Shown piece after piece: positions 1 to 6,462 of a stretch of 11,696 nt of DNA; the first letter of the stretch is position 1, and every line of letters starts with the position of its first letter. The stretch spans positions 1 to 11,696 of the forward strand of contig JBOGDF010000174.1 of the NCBI GenBank assembly GCA_050701635.1. Reading direction: 5' to 3'. Under the pieces are notes generated by a model that searched no databases, was not told where the DNA came from, and saw only the letters and a program-made list of their open reading frames with translations. A program made the position numbers and the translations under genes. The stretch is from WHSM01 sp050701635. GTDB lineage: Bacteria; Actinomycetota; Actinomycetes; Mycobacteriales; Micromonosporaceae.

Positions 1-103
1 CGAAGGGGAAACGCCCGGACCCATCCCGAACCCGGAAGCTAAGCCCTCCAGCGCCGATGGTACTGCACCCGACAGGGTGTGGGAGAGTAGGACGCCGCCG
101 GAC
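1..103 (+). rRNA. rrf: 5S ribosomal RNA, 3' part (5' end outside the window)
   Basis: The stretch carries the conserved 5S landmarks in order: the GGGAAACGCCCGG arm, CCATCCCGAACCCGGAAG, AAGC, the GCGCCGATGGTACTGC segment, and GGGAGAGTAGGACGCCGCC near the 3' end. About the first 15-20 bases of a normal 117-120 base gene are missing, so it is cut by the window edge. It is the last gene of an rRNA operon, since a terminator and not another rRNA or tRNA follows. The 3' end at about 103 is set by the expected end of helix I and may be off by one to three bases. Confidence 0.96.
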
Positions 104-113
104 AAAACCACAC

Positions 114-162
114 AAAGAAACCGCAGGAACGGGGCCCACAAACCCCACCCTGCGGTCTCTTT
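114..162 (+). terminator. rRNA operon terminator hairpin
   Basis: A 14-base arm at 114-127 (AAAGAAACCGCAGG) pairs with 149-162 (CCTGCGGTCTCTTT) with one mismatch. Inside it GGGG (131-134) can pair with CCCC (143-146). The hairpin starts about 10 bases after the 5S end, and its 3' arm ends in a T-rich run (TCTCTTT). Position, length and A-rich/T-rich flanks fit an intrinsic terminator for the rRNA operon. Confidence 0.8.
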
Positions 163-174
163 GCGTCTCCAGAC

Positions 175-218
175 GTCTCGCATTCCCGCTGCATCTCCAT
201 GTCTCGCATTCCCGCTGC
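175..218. repeat. 18-bp perfect direct repeat, 26-bp period
   Basis: GTCTCGCATTCCCGCTGC occurs at 175-192 and again at 201-218. A shared TCTCCA lies just before each copy (166-171 and 194-199), so the repeated unit is somewhat longer and imperfect. A second repeated word, GTCTCTTTGCGTC, occurs at 155-167, overlapping the terminator's 3' arm, and at 239-251. Apart from these repeats I see nothing in the gene-free stretch from 163 to 335: no convincing ORF, and no clear promoter for the gene at 336. Confidence 0.75.
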
Positions 219-335
219 CGCCTTCTTGCACATGCTGCGTCTCTTTGCGTCCGCCGTGTGGGGCGTACGGCGGTAAGGAAGACGTAACGGGGTCGGGTGA
301 GGCAGAAGTCGGTCCGCTGGGGCAGGCTTCTAGGT

Positions 336-1853
336 ATGAAGTCGTGGCGTGTCGTGGGGCTGCTGTCCGCCGCGGCCGGGTTGGGTACGAGCGAGCTCGT
401 CGCGGCGTGGGTCAGCCCGGGCGCGTCTCCGTACTTCGCGGTTGCCGACGCCGTGGTGGACCTGACGCCGACCTCGGTGCGGGAGACCTCGATCGCGGTG
501 TTCGGCCCGTGGGGGAAGTTGGTCCTCCTGGCGGGCGTGGCCGCAGTGCTCGTCGCGTGTGCGATCGCGATCGGGCGGCTCGCGGAGCGGTCGTTGCGTA
601 CGGGGCTTGTGGGGGTTGGCGTACTCAGCGGGATCGGGCTGGCGGCGGCGGTGACCCGGCCGGGCGCCGGCGTGGCCGATGCCGTGCCGTCCGTGGTGGG
701 CGGGTTCGTCGCGGGTGCTGTGCTGGTCTGGCTGAGCTGGCTGGTCCGCGATGACGGCGTACCGGAAGAGGCTGAGGGAGGGTACGACCGGCGGAGGTTC
801 CTGATCGCCGGGGGCGTGGTCGCCGCCGGCGCGGTGGTCGCGGCTGCGGCGGGGCAGTGGGTCTCGTACGGCAGGTACGGCGCCGCGCGGTCGCGGGCCG
901 CGTTGCGGGTGCCCCGTCCCGACAGCCCCGCGAGCGGGGTGGCGCGAGATGCCGCCGCCGACGTTCCTCAGCTGAGCCGCTTCCACACCCCGAATCGAGA
1001 CTTCTACCGGGTGGACACCGCATTGACGGTGCCGCAGGTCCGGGCCGATGAATGGGCGCTGGAGATCCACGGAATGGTGGACCGTCCGATGCGGATCACG
1101 TACGAACAACTGCTCAGCCGTACGTTGATCGAGCGGGACATCACCCTTGCCTGCGTGTCGAACCCGGTAGGCGGGCCGTACGTCGGGAATGCGCGGTGGA
1201 TCGGCGTAGCGCTGAAAGAACTGTTGGACGAGGTGGGGGTGCGGGGCGGTGCCGACCAGGTGGTGAGCAGGTCCCACGACGGCATGACGATCGGCACGCC
1301 GACCGCGGCGCTCACGGACGGCCGGGACGCGATGCTGGCGGTGGCGATGAACGGGGAGCTGCTGCCGCTGGAGCACGGATTCCCGGTACGGATGGTGGTC
1401 CCCGGGCTGTACGGGTACGTGTCCGCGTGCAAGTGGATCGTCGACATGGAGCTGACCACGTTCGAGGCGTACGACGCTTACTGGATCAAGCAGGGGTGGG
1501 CCGAGCAGGCCGAGATCAAGACTGCGTCGCGGATCGACACGCCACGCCCCGGGGCCGAGCCGGCCGCCGGCGAGGTGGTCGTGGGCGGTGTGGCGTGGGC
1601 GCAGCACCGCGGTATCGACCGGGTCGAGGTGCGAGTCGACGACGGTCGCTGGCAGCCGGCGGAGCTCGCCAGCACTCCCTCGGTGGACACCTGGCGGCAG
1701 TGGACTTACCGGTGGCAGGCGACGCCGGGGCCGCACCGGTTGGGGGTGCGCGCGACCGACGGGGACGGCATCACACAGACCGACGAGAAGCAGGACTCCT
1801 ACCCCGACGGCGCCACCGGCTGGCACCAGGTCGAGGTCACCGTCGGCGGCTGA
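336..1853 (+). CDS. Membrane-anchored molybdopterin-dependent oxidoreductase (sulfite oxidase fold)
   Basis: 505 residues from ATG 336. An in-frame GTG at 297 would add 13 residues; I prefer the ATG because the hydrophobic start follows it directly, but neither start has a clear Shine-Dalgarno site. Membrane segments fall at about 6-26, 62-80, 91-108, 118-137 and 155-174. The fifth is preceded by a twin-arginine stretch, DRRRFLIAGG (RRR at 152-154). The rest is an extracytoplasmic catalytic part: a molybdopterin domain (about 205-385) with the likely Mo-ligand cysteine C273 in TLACVSNPVGG, and GFPVRMVVPGLYGYVSACKW further on. A C-terminal Ig-like Mo-cofactor dimerisation domain (about 400-503) ends in WHQVEVTVGG. 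Families of this fold include sulfite oxidase, nitrate reductase and the YedY/MsrP reductases; the substrate cannot be read from the sequence. No cytochrome partner gene lies nearby. It is probably transcribed on its own after the rRNA terminator. Confidence 0.9.
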   Translation: MKSWRVVGLLSAAAGLGTSELVAAWVSPGASPYFAVADAVVDLTPTSVRETSIAVFGPWGKLVLLAGVAAVLVACAIAIGRLAERSLRTGLVGVGVLSGIGLAAAVTRPGAGVADAVPSVVGGFVAGAVLVWLSWLVRDDGVPEEAEGGYDRRRFLIAGGVVAAGAVVAAAAGQWVSYGRYGAARSRAALRVPRPDSPASGVARDAAADVPQLSRFHTPNRDFYRVDTALTVPQVRADEWALEIHGMVDRPMRITYEQLLSRTLIERDITLACVSNPVGGPYVGNARWIGVALKELLDEVGVRGGADQVVSRSHDGMTIGTPTAALTDGRDAMLAVAMNGELLPLEHGFPVRMVVPGLYGYVSACKWIVDMELTTFEAYDAYWIKQGWAEQAEIKTASRIDTPRPGAEPAAGEVVVGGVAWAQHRGIDRVEVRVDDGRWQPAELASTPSVDTWRQWTYRWQATPGPHRLGVRATDGDGITQTDEKQDSYPDGATGWHQVEVTVGG

Positions 1854-1953
1854 CGGCGGCCTGGCCAGCACTGTTACCGCCGCATGCCATGTGATGCCGG
1901 CTACGTTTCAGCCATCGGATTAACTATCGCGCCGCGCTCCTCAGCACGCTAAC

Positions 1954-3432
1954 GTGCCGAGTGTGGGCGCCCCTTCACGCTCTTCGCGAGCGAATGCGGA
2001 TGACGCCGGGCCGGCGTCCGTACCGGCACGGGGAGATCTCGAGCGCACGACTGAAGCGCGGTACGCCGTGCACCGGCGGGCGGTGGACGGGATCCGGACG
2101 GCGTACCGGCGGATACCGGAGGGGGCGGCGCCGCGGATCGCGAAGCGTACGTCGAACCTGTTCCGGTTCCGTTCCGACGGCGACGTCGGGCTCGACGTCA
2201 GCGGCTTCGACCAGGTGCTGTCGGTGGACCCCGAGCGGCGTACCGCCGACGTCGGCGGGATGGTCACGTACGAGCGGCTGGTGGACGCCACCCTGCCGTA
2301 CGGGTTGATGCCGCTGGTGGTGCCGCAGCTGCGCACCATCACCCTCGGCGGCGCGGTCACCGGACTGGGGATCGAGTCGACCTCCTACCGCACCGGGCTG
2401 CCGCACGAATCCGTGCTCGAGATGGAGATCCTTACCGGCGCCGGCGAGGTGGTGGTCGCCACCCCGGACAACGAGCACGCGGACCTGTTCATGGCCTTCC
2501 CCAACTCGTACGGGACGCTCGGGTACGCGTTGCGGCTGACCATCGAGCTGGAGCCGGTGAAGCCGTACGTGACGCTGCGGCATCTGCGCTTCGACGACGC
2601 GGCCAGCGCGATGGCGACCCTGGGCGAGATCTGGGAGCGCTCGGCGTACCAAGGCGAAGGGTTTGATTTTGTCGACGGGGTGGCTTTCAGCCGGGACGAG
2701 GTCTACCTGACGCTGGGGAGTTTCGCCGACGAGGCGCCCTACACCAGCGACTACACCGGGATGGACATCTACTTCCGGTCGATCCAGCAACGCGACACCG
2801 ACCACCTCACGATCTACGACTACCTGTGGCGATGGGACACCGACTGGTTCTGGTGCTCCGGTGCGTTCGGGCTGCAGCGGCCCGGAATCCGGCGGCTGTG
2901 GCCGCGGCGGTACCGCCGCTCGGATGTCTACCGGCGGCTGGTGGCGTGGGACCGGCGGCACCAGGTCAGCGCCCGGATCGACCGGTGGCGCGGCCGTCCA
3001 GCGACCGAAGCGGTGATCCAGGACATCGAGGTGCCGGTCGGCCGGGTCGCCGACTTCCTCGACTTCTTCCACCGCGAGATCAAGATTTCACCGGTGTGGC
3101 TGTGCCCGTTGCGGCTGCGCCCCCCGGCGGGAGACCGGCCGGTACGCAGCTGGCCGCTCTACCCGCTCGAGCCGGACGTACGGTACGTGAACCTCGGGTT
3201 CTGGTCCGGCGTACCGCTGCCGAAGGGGCGCGAGGACGGCTACTACAACCGGCTGATCGAGGACGAGGTGACCCGGCTGGACGGGCACAAGTCGCTGTAC
3301 TCCGACGCGTACTACACCCCGGAGGAGTTCTGGCGGCTGTACAACGGCGTGGCGTACCGGGAGGTGAAGCGCGCATACGACCCGCGAGGGCGACTCCTCA
3401 ACCTCTATGACAAGTGTGTACGTAACCGCTAG
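1954..3432 (+). CDS. tmsA: FAD-binding oxidoreductase, TmsA/BfaA-like (10-methylene fatty acyl reductase)
   Basis: 492 residues from GTG 1954; GTG 1963 is an alternative. No Shine-Dalgarno site precedes either, and residues 1-30 are low-complexity, so the true start may differ. An FAD_binding_4 (PCMH-type) domain covers about 60-200, with DVSGFDQVLSVD (81-92), the flavin-contacting LRTITLGGAVTGLGIES (126-142) and SYRTGLPHESV (144-154). This pattern is shared with DHCR24/24-sterol-reductase-like enzymes. The C-terminus ends in YDPRGRLLNLYDK, normal for the family, so the protein is complete. Ten bases downstream lies a fatty-acid methyltransferase in the same direction. That pairing is the known two-step route to 10-methyl branched acyl chains: methylation of a C9=C10 double bond gives a 10-methylene chain, which the flavoprotein reduces to 10-methyl, as for tuberculostearic acid. 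The specific assignment rests on this neighbour; alone the protein would be called only an FAD-binding oxidase. Confidence 0.85.
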   Translation: MPSVGAPSRSSRANADDAGPASVPARGDLERTTEARYAVHRRAVDGIRTAYRRIPEGAAPRIAKRTSNLFRFRSDGDVGLDVSGFDQVLSVDPERRTADVGGMVTYERLVDATLPYGLMPLVVPQLRTITLGGAVTGLGIESTSYRTGLPHESVLEMEILTGAGEVVVATPDNEHADLFMAFPNSYGTLGYALRLTIELEPVKPYVTLRHLRFDDAASAMATLGEIWERSAYQGEGFDFVDGVAFSRDEVYLTLGSFADEAPYTSDYTGMDIYFRSIQQRDTDHLTIYDYLWRWDTDWFWCSGAFGLQRPGIRRLWPRRYRRSDVYRRLVAWDRRHQVSARIDRWRGRPATEAVIQDIEVPVGRVADFLDFFHREIKISPVWLCPLRLRPPAGDRPVRSWPLYPLEPDVRYVNLGFWSGVPLPKGREDGYYNRLIEDEVTRLDGHKSLYSDAYYTPEEFWRLYNGVAYREVKRAYDPRGRLLNLYDKCVRNR

Positions 3433-3442
3433 GGGGACTGTG

Positions 3443-4684
3443 ATGCGGCTGGCCGAGGCGTTCGAGCAGTTGGTGGGGACCAACTTTCCGGTGGAGTTCG
3501 TGGCGTACGACGACAGTCGTGCGGGGGACCCCGATGCCGGACTGAGAGTCGAGGTGCGCTCCCAGCGCGCCCTGCAGTACCTGGTGCACGCACCCGGGGA
3601 GCTGGGGCTGGCGCGGGCGTACGTGGCGGGGGACCTGGAGATCGAGGGCGACATGTACACCGCCCTGTCCCGGCTGATGAGCGCCTCCGGACAGTTCCAG
3701 AACATGACCGGCCGGCAGCTGCTGAAGCTGTTCCGGGAGGTGGGCGGGGTCAAGCTGCTGCGCCGCGTACCGCCGCCGGACCCCGAGGTCAGGCTGCACG
3801 GGCGGCGCCACTCGAAGGCCCGCGACCAGGCGGCGATCTCGCACCACTACGACGTGTCGAACCAGTTCTACGAGTGGGTGCTGGGGCCGTCGATGACGTA
3901 CACCTGCGCGGTGTTCCCGGAGGCCGACGCCACCCTGGAGCGGGCGCAGTGGACCAAGTACGACCTGGTGGCCCGCAAGCTCGGGCTCAAGCCCGGGATG
4001 CGGTTGCTCGACGTCGGCTGCGGCTGGGGCGGCATGGTGCGCCACGCCGCTCAGGAGTACGGCGTCAAGGCGCTCGGTGTGACGCTGTCGGCCAAGCAGG
4101 CGGAGTGGGGGCAGAAGGCGATCTCCGAGGCGGGGCTGTCCGACCTCGCCGAGATCCGGCACTGCGACTACCGCGACGTCGCCGAGGGCGACTTCGACGC
4201 GGTCAGCTCGATCGGGCTCACTGAGCACATCGGCAAGGCCAACCTGCCCAGCTACTTCAGCTTCCTGTACGACAAGCTCAAGCCCGGCGCGCGGCTGCTC
4301 AACCACTGCATCACGCGGTCGAACAGCTTCGACAAGGCGTACTACTCGAAGGGCTTCATCAACCGGTACGTGTTCCCGGACGGCGAGCTGGTCGAGCCCG
4401 GGCACCTGATGACCCTGATGAGCGACACCGGGTTCGACGTCAAGCACGAGGAGAATCTCCGCGAGCACTACGCGAAGACGCTCGCCGGCTGGTGCGCCAA
4501 CCTGGAGCAGCACTGGGACGAGGCGGTGGCCGAGGTCGGTGAACAGACCGCGCGCGTGTGGCGACTGTACATGGCGGCCTCACGGCTCGGCTTCGAGCGC
4601 AACTGGATCCAGCTGCACCAGATTCTCGGCGGCCGGCCGGACGAGAACGGCGTGGTGCCGTACCCGCTGCGTCCCAGCTGGTAG
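3443..4684 (+). CDS. tmsB: Cyclopropane-fatty-acid-synthase-like SAM methyltransferase, TmsB/BfaB-like
   Basis: 413 residues. ATG 3443 is chosen over an in-frame ATG at 3407 because an AGGGGG site (3431-3436) sits six bases before it and just after the upstream stop at 3432. An N-terminal lipid-binding part (1-125) precedes the catalytic domain. This has HHYDVSNQFYEWVLG (134-148), MTYTCAVFPE with C155, the SAM-binding LLDVGCGWGG (188-197) and GVTLSAKQ. It also has TEHIG with E261, NHCI with H288 and I290, and HYAKTL with Y343. These match in order the E. coli CFA synthase active-site residues C139, E239, H266, I268 and Y317 that hold bicarbonate and substrate, so the enzyme looks active. Methyl transfer from SAM to a phospholipid-bound oleoyl-type chain gives a methylene-branched or cyclopropane product; the paired flavoprotein gene upstream favours the 10-methyl route over cyclopropanation. 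The tight spacing indicates one transcript with the upstream gene. No third gene of the mycobacterial tms cluster is present. Confidence 0.92.
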   Translation: MRLAEAFEQLVGTNFPVEFVAYDDSRAGDPDAGLRVEVRSQRALQYLVHAPGELGLARAYVAGDLEIEGDMYTALSRLMSASGQFQNMTGRQLLKLFREVGGVKLLRRVPPPDPEVRLHGRRHSKARDQAAISHHYDVSNQFYEWVLGPSMTYTCAVFPEADATLERAQWTKYDLVARKLGLKPGMRLLDVGCGWGGMVRHAAQEYGVKALGVTLSAKQAEWGQKAISEAGLSDLAEIRHCDYRDVAEGDFDAVSSIGLTEHIGKANLPSYFSFLYDKLKPGARLLNHCITRSNSFDKAYYSKGFINRYVFPDGELVEPGHLMTLMSDTGFDVKHEENLREHYAKTLAGWCANLEQHWDEAVAEVGEQTARVWRLYMAASRLGFERNWIQLHQILGGRPDENGVVPYPLRPSW

Positions 4685-4686
4685 CG

Positions 4687-4736
4687 GCACTGGGCGGGGC
4701 ACGCGGCGGGCTCCAGTGTCGGCCGGAGCTCACTGG
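4687..4736 (+). terminator. Possible terminator region with two competing hairpins after the methyltransferase gene
   Basis: CACTGG (4688-4693), CCAGTG (4713-4718) and CACTGG (4731-4736) lie in a row. The central copy can therefore pair with either flank, giving two mutually exclusive 6-bp stems, the first extended by two G-T pairs. A third option is GCTCC (4710-4714) with GGAGC (4725-4729). There is no T tract. It begins two bases after the methyltransferase stop, so a termination role is reasonable but unproven. Confidence 0.4.
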
Positions 4737-4819
4737 TAGCGTGCCGGACCGAGTCGATACCGGTCGATATGTATGGCGTAGTCTGTGGCGACCTTCGCAG
4801 GGTGGCATAACTGCGCCAA

Positions 4820-4873
4820 TTTCGTCCTATCCTGAAACATCGCGGACTGCCCTGACGAAAGGATGAAGAGTCC
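4820..4873 (+). promoter_or_regulatory. Structured leader candidate upstream of the Pro/Ser/Thr-rich membrane protein
   Basis: Three perfect complementary pairs cross one another: TTTCGTC (4820-4826) with GACGAAA (4854-4860), ATCCT (4829-4833) with AGGAT (4860-4864), and GGACT (4844-4848) with AGTCC (4869-4873). They cannot all form as nested helices, so the stretch could fold as a pseudoknot or switch between states. A TATCCT word at 4828-4833 could instead be a -10 box, but no matching -35 was found. I recognise no known riboswitch. The rest of the gap at 4737-4910 shows only a short direct repeat, GTCGATA, at 4753-4759 and 4763-4769. Confidence 0.3.
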
Positions 4874-4897
4874 GTTTGGTGGTCGCCCGTGCGGCTC

Positions 4898-4903
4898 AGG
4901 AGG
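4898..4903 (+). promoter_or_regulatory. Ribosome binding site AGGAGG that decides the start at 4911
   Basis: A perfect AGGAGG core lies seven bases before GTG 4911. It favours this codon over the in-frame ATG at 4863, which would place the site inside the coding region and add 16 residues of unusual composition. Confidence 0.8.
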
Positions 4904-4910
4904 GAATCGC

Positions 4911-5657
4911 GTGGTCTCCAACCAGCCGTCCGACGCCCCCACCGAGCACGTTGGGCTGAGCCTCGGCGAGCGGCTGCGAGCCCTGGACGGGTACGAGCCG
5001 ATCGCCGACGAGGGGGATCCGACCGAGACGCGCCCGCTGCCGGTGGCGCCTCCTACGCAACGGCCGCCCGCCGATCCGTGGGGCGACAACACCGCCGACT
5101 TCAGCAGGGTCGACACCGCCACCCGGGCGGCGCTCGCGGACGACTCCGGTGCCCCGGATCGGCACACCGACGGGGACGCGACGCACGGGTTGGACGCGAT
5201 GCTCGGCACCGAGGACGCGACCGACGGACCCACCCCGGAGGAGCGGGCCGGATCACGGCGTACGGCGGTGGTGTTGTCGCTGGTGCTGGTCGCCGCGCTG
5301 GCGGGGCTGGGCACCGGGTACGCCGTCGTACAGGCGATGGGTGGCTGGGACGCCGTCTGGGTCGGCTCCGACGGCGGCACCGGCGACACCGACGGCGGCA
5401 CCGGTACGGGCAACGAGCCCGGCGGGGAGCTGGGTCAGGGTGACGCCAGCGCGTCCCCGGGTGCCAGCGGGTCGCCGTCGCCGTCGGCCGCACCGTCGGT
5501 GACCCTGACTCCGATCGCGCCGCCGTCATCGTCGCAGCCGCCCGACCCGACCCCGCGCCCGTCGGGGCCGGGCACCACGGCGCCGCCGACCACCAGCTCG
5601 CCTGCGCCGTCGCCGTCAGAGCCGTCGCCGAGCCGTACCAAGCCGCACGACGACTGA
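4911..5657 (+). CDS. Single-pass membrane protein with Pro/Ser/Thr-rich extracytoplasmic tail, function unknown
   Basis: 248 residues from GTG 4911, fixed by an AGGAGG site seven bases upstream. Residues 1-117 form an acidic, probably disordered cytoplasmic part that begins with a short helical-looking stretch (LSLGERLRALDGYEPI). It ends with GSRRT, a positive flank placing the N-terminus inside by the positive-inside rule. One membrane helix spans about 118-140 (AVVLSLVLVAALAGLGTGYA). The rest, about 150-248, is low-complexity: first Gly/Thr/Asp repeats (GGTGDTDGGTGTG), then a long Pro/Ser/Thr run ending in SRTKPHDD. Such tails in actinomycetes often cross the wall and may be O-mannosylated. 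I recognise no catalytic domain and no sortase motif. It is preceded by the structured leader at 4820-4873 and followed by a strong hairpin at 5735-5764, so it probably forms its own transcript. Confidence 0.75.
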   Translation: MVSNQPSDAPTEHVGLSLGERLRALDGYEPIADEGDPTETRPLPVAPPTQRPPADPWGDNTADFSRVDTATRAALADDSGAPDRHTDGDATHGLDAMLGTEDATDGPTPEERAGSRRTAVVLSLVLVAALAGLGTGYAVVQAMGGWDAVWVGSDGGTGDTDGGTGTGNEPGGELGQGDASASPGASGSPSPSAAPSVTLTPIAPPSSSQPPDPTPRPSGPGTTAPPTTSSPAPSPSEPSPSRTKPHDD

Positions 5658-5734
5658 ACCGGCCGCGGCTGTCACCGAGTCTGGCATGTGGTTCTGTTGC
5701 GCGCGCACTACGCCGGTGCCGGTAGGCCGCCGCC

Positions 5735-5764
5735 CCGGCAGTACGCCGACTGGCGTACTGCCGG
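5735..5764. terminator. Perfect 13-bp hairpin, probable terminator
   Basis: CCGGCAGTACGCC (5735-5747), a four-base loop GACT, and GGCGTACTGCCGG (5752-5764) form a perfect 13-bp stem, the strongest inverted repeat I found in the window. It lies 77 bases after the stop of the Pro/Ser/Thr-rich membrane protein and 77 bases before the next start. No T tract follows on either strand, as is common for actinomycete hairpin terminators. A protein-binding palindrome is the alternative. Confidence 0.65.
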
Positions 5765-5812
5765 TGTCCTCCGCTGAGTGACGACGGCGCGGTAGCCGCG
5801 GCAGCAGCCTGT

Positions 5813-5834
5813 TCCTCGTACCCGGACGAGGAGG
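5813..5834 (+). promoter_or_regulatory. Hairpin covering the Shine-Dalgarno site of the next gene
   Basis: TCCTCGT (5813-5819) pairs perfectly with ACGAGGA (5826-5832) across a six-base loop. The strong GAGGAGG ribosome binding site occupies 5828-5834, so most of it is inside the stem. Start codon ATG 5842 follows seven bases later. The fold could lower translation unless it is opened. Confidence 0.5.
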
Positions 5835-5841
5835 CAACGTG

Positions 5842-6411
5842 ATGAGTGGGCTTTCGCGGGGGTGGCGCAAGGCGCTGCTCACAGTGCACGTGACGGTGTC
5901 GGTGGCCTGGATCGGGGTCGATCTGGTGCTGCTCGCGCTGGCCACCGCCGGACTGGTCAGCCAGGACGCCGACCTGCTCCGCGCCGGCTACGTCGCGATG
6001 GGGCTGCTCGCCGACACCGTGGTGGTGCCGGTGGCGATGGCGACCCTGGTGACCGGGGTGGTGCTTTCCCTCGGTACGCCGTGGGGCCTGGTGAAGTACC
6101 GCTGGGTGCTGGTGAAGTTCGTGATCACGATGGTGATGGCGACCGCCATGGTGTTCGCGCTGCGACCCGCGCTGAACGCGGCGGCGGCGCGGGCGCTGGA
6201 CGTCCCGCTGGCGCGGTTGCCGGAGCTCGGGGTAGGTAGCCCCGGCATCGACGTGCTGGTGGCGCCGAGCGTGGCGATGGCGCTGCTGCTGATCGCCACT
6301 GTGCTGTCGGTGTTCAAGCCGTGGGGGCGTACCCGGTGGGGGCGCCGGGAGTCCGCGGCGGTCCAGCCCCGTACGCGGCAGCGGGAGTTGCAGCCCGCGG
6401 GGCGCGGCTGA
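5842..6411 (+). CDS. Four-helix membrane protein, resembles DUF2269-type proteins
   Basis: 189 residues. ATG 5842 is preferred over the adjacent GTG 5839 because it lies seven bases after the GAGGAGG site. Four hydrophobic segments are visible at about 11-37, 50-77, 87-107 and 136-158, with short loops. A basic tail (KPWGRTRWGRRE onward) is expected in the cytoplasm. TM1 contains H16 and W23 in LLTVHVTVSVAWIGVDLVLL, and TM2 begins near AGYVAMGLLADTVVVPVAM; this layout recalls small integral membrane proteins of the DUF2269 kind, whose function is not established. The in-membrane histidine leaves a metal or heme role open, but only one such residue is seen. It stands alone on the + strand, convergent with murQ, whose stop is 51 bases away. 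Confidence 0.8.
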   Translation: MSGLSRGWRKALLTVHVTVSVAWIGVDLVLLALATAGLVSQDADLLRAGYVAMGLLADTVVVPVAMATLVTGVVLSLGTPWGLVKYRWVLVKFVITMVMATAMVFALRPALNAAAARALDVPLARLPELGVGSPGIDVLVAPSVAMALLLIATVLSVFKPWGRTRWGRRESAAVQPRTRQRELQPAGRG

Positions 6412-6462
6412 GCCGGGGCAGGGCCTGGGACCGGCGACGGCCCGGGCCCGTACGGGGGAGGG

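Noticed and set aside
164..175. Small hairpin CGTC-TCCA-GACG after the rRNA terminator
   Set aside because: A 4-bp stem is not significant on its own; it partly reflects the repeated words in this stretch.
57..754. Open frames starting in the 5S gene and running into the first coding gene
   Set aside because: They begin inside a structural RNA, pass through its terminator and overlap the molybdenum enzyme in another frame.
330..1871. Long open frame of about 500 codons on the minus strand opposite the molybdenum enzyme
   Set aside because: It mirrors the + strand gene almost exactly, its product is a Pro/Arg/His-rich shadow typical of high-GC DNA, and it shows no family motif. The + strand frame has clear domains.
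1901..1930. Promoter for the fatty-acid genes around TTTCAG and TTAACTAT
   Set aside because: A TANNNT-like word is present, but no -35 box is found at 16-18 bases spacing, so I could not support it.
3398..4513. Open frame of about 370 codons opposite the methyltransferase
   Set aside because: It is a shadow of a gene with complete catalytic motifs, and no recognisable protein features are present.
4851..4873. CTGACGA (4852-4858) as a hammerhead ribozyme core
   Set aside because: The second core element GAAA and the three stems in the correct order are missing, so only a 7-base match remains.
6437..6451. GC-rich palindromes (GGCCCGGGCC at 6439-6448) between the convergent membrane protein and murQ genes as a terminator
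   Set aside because: The arms are short, the loops would be too tight, and such words are frequent at this GC content. No stable single hairpin stands out.
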